Part shown: positions 62,987 through 64,000 of the stretch, one piece after another
How positions within the stretch are numbered: position 1 is the first letter of the stretch
Layout of the letters: every line of letters starts with the position of its first letter
Assembly (NCBI RefSeq): GCF_006494535.1
Contig: NZ_VHIQ01000001.1
Location: 1 to 64,000, forward strand
From: Paucihalobacter ruber
Lineage (GTDB): Bacteria; Bacteroidota; Bacteroidia; Flavobacteriales; Flavobacteriaceae
DNA: 64,000 nt
Direction of reading: 5' to 3'
Translations under genes and position numbers: made by a program
Notes under the pieces: generated by a model
The model's database searches: none
Seen by the model: only the letters and a program-made list of their open reading frames with translations
Told to the model about the DNA's origin: nothing

Positions 62987-63439
62987 ATGGAAACATTACC
63001 TTTAACACTCGCATTTATTGGCATTGGACTCTTAGTAGGACTCTCAGGATGCGGCAGCGCCATGGGAACCGCCATTGGTGCACAAGCCACGGTAGGCGCT
63101 TTAAAAAAGCGACCGGAATCCTTTGGTTCGTTTATTGTACTTAGTGCACTTCCCGGTACACAAGGACTTTATGGCTTTGCCGGATTCTTTATTTTACAAG
63201 ATTTAATCAGTCCCGAAATGACCTTGTTACAAGGCGCGGGAATTCTTGGTGGCGGTCTGGCACTGGGTATTGCCGGATTGATATCTGGCATGTATCAGGG
63301 CAAAGTTTGTGCCAGCAGTATTGATAGCATTGGTTCAGGAAACGATGTATTTGGACGTGCCTTAATATTGGCCGTGTTCCCGGAGCTTTATGCCATTATC
63401 GCGTTTGCATCGCTGTTTTTGATTCGGGGGATATTGTAA
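62987..63439 (+). CDS. atpK: V-type ATP synthase subunit K (c-type proteolipid), Na+-type ligands
   Basis: 150 residues, four membrane helices made of two c-like hairpins. Ligands of the Na+ site of Enterococcus hirae NtpK (Leu61 carbonyl, Thr64, Gln65, Gln110, Glu139) all appear at a constant offset of six: Leu55, Thr58 and Gln59 in LPGTQGLYGF, Gln104 in GMYQGKVCAS and Glu133 in AVFPELYAII. Only one of the two hairpins has the acidic ion carrier, as usual for V-type rings. This predicts Na+ rather than H+ coupling. It is the last gene of the operon. Confidence 0.93.
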   Translation: METLPLTLAFIGIGLLVGLSGCGSAMGTAIGAQATVGALKKRPESFGSFIVLSALPGTQGLYGFAGFFILQDLISPEMTLLQGAGILGGGLALGIAGLISGMYQGKVCASSIDSIGSGNDVFGRALILAVFPELYAIIAFASLFLIRGIL

Positions 63440-63522
63440 AGTGCAACCTGACTCATACTTGGTATGACATAAGTAACAATTCTAATAGGCACCTCCAATT
63501 AAAAACGTTATATTTTATAAAA

Positions 63523-64000
63523 ATGAAATACAACAAATACACCAAAAACTCCATATTAGTTTCAGAAATCGGACTTGGCGCCTGGCAGCTAGGTCAAAAC
63601 TCCGGCTGGAAAAGCATGTCTGAAAGTGAAGCCATACAACTTGTTGAAAAGGCTTTTGACTTCGGTATTAATTTTTTTGATACCGCACCTAATTATGGTC
63701 ACGGTTCGGGCGAAGAACGCTTGGGCAAAGCCCTTAAAGGTAAAGACAGAAGCCAAATTGTGATCAATACAAAATTTGGGCATACCCATACAGGTACTTT
63801 AAATTTTAGTTCAGATTACATTAGAGAGTCGCTTGAAGGCAGTCTAAAAAGACTGCAGGTAGATTATGTTGACTCACTTATTATTCACAACCCACCTTCA
63901 GAATATTTAGACGGCCATAAAAACGACCATTATGAAGTACTGGAAAGATTAATTGAAGAAGGTAAAATTAAAGCCTACGGCGCATCCATAGATACCTACG
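63523..64000 (+). CDS. Aldo/keto reductase, partial (runs off window)
   Basis: The first 159 residues of an aldo/keto reductase from ATG 63,523, continuing past the window edge. The tetrad is visible: Asp53 and Tyr58 in FFDTAPNYGHGSGEERLG, Lys84 in INTKFGH and His122 in SLIIHNPP. NADPH-dependent reduction of an aldehyde, ketone or sugar is expected. It lies 84 bp after the V-ATPase operon. Confidence 0.88.
   Translation, partial: MKYNKYTKNSILVSEIGLGAWQLGQNSGWKSMSESEAIQLVEKAFDFGINFFDTAPNYGHGSGEERLGKALKGKDRSQIVINTKFGHTHTGTLNFSSDYIRESLEGSLKRLQVDYVDSLIIHNPPSEYLDGHKNDHYEVLERLIEEGKIKAYGASIDTY

Overview
This looks like a chromosomal segment of a marine-type flavobacterium (Bacteroidota). The evidence is low GC, many lipoproteins with Bacteroidota-style lipoboxes, promoters of the TAnnTTTG class, and families typical of the group (DUF6090, DUF2141, DUF2306, GH92, GH127, a seven-gene V-type ATPase). 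No tRNA, rRNA, CRISPR array, transposase, integrase or phage gene was seen.

Layout. (1) About 1-46,810 is an accessory region built mostly of independent one- to three-gene units. All are on the + strand except the AraC regulator at 14,641 and a lipoprotein at 40,826. Most units encode exported or lipid-anchored proteins: two DmpA-type peptidases, two class C beta-lactamase-like hydrolases, an S8, an S15 and a HExxH peptidase, amidohydrolase, agmatine deiminase-like protein, polysaccharide deacetylase, esterase, cupin, NTF2-like and lipocalin-like proteins. Others are a VbhA/Fic toxin-antitoxin pair, a HEPN-motif protein with a small membrane partner, a Crp-family regulator and a GNAT enzyme. 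Units are separated by 125-150 bp imperfect palindromes with outer ends resembling GCYAAC...GTTRGC, which I compare to integron attC sites, and/or by copies of a roughly 200 bp repeat carrying two TATATTTG promoter boxes. (2) Within this region, 14,641-21,483 is an ordinary operon: a divergent AraC regulator, a PhyH dioxygenase, a TIM-barrel isomerase, and GH127-like and GH92 lipoproteins, consistent with glycan degradation. (3) 47,227-50,955 holds an MBL/rhodanese protein, an MscS channel, a small ORF and an alpha/beta hydrolase. Two similar leaders precede the first and last of these. (4) 51,389-54,612 is a tandem cluster of four DUF6090 genes plus two 5-prime stubs. Four more family members and another stub lie elsewhere in the window. 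(5) 55,193-63,439 is core-like: UspA followed by V-ATPase genes E, DUF2764, A, B, D, I and K. An aldo/keto reductase runs off the right edge.

Most unusual signals: the cassette-like organisation with two families of intergenic DNA and no integrase in view; 21-bp palindromic inserts placed in frame at the same linker of DUF6090 genes; DUF6090 genes sharing a near-constant 5-prime end but differing downstream, with orphan 5-prime stubs; repeat copies that supply start codons in frame to downstream genes; and a V-ATPase K subunit with the full Na+-ligand set. These are readings by eye. Alignments, covariance models and database searches were not possible here.
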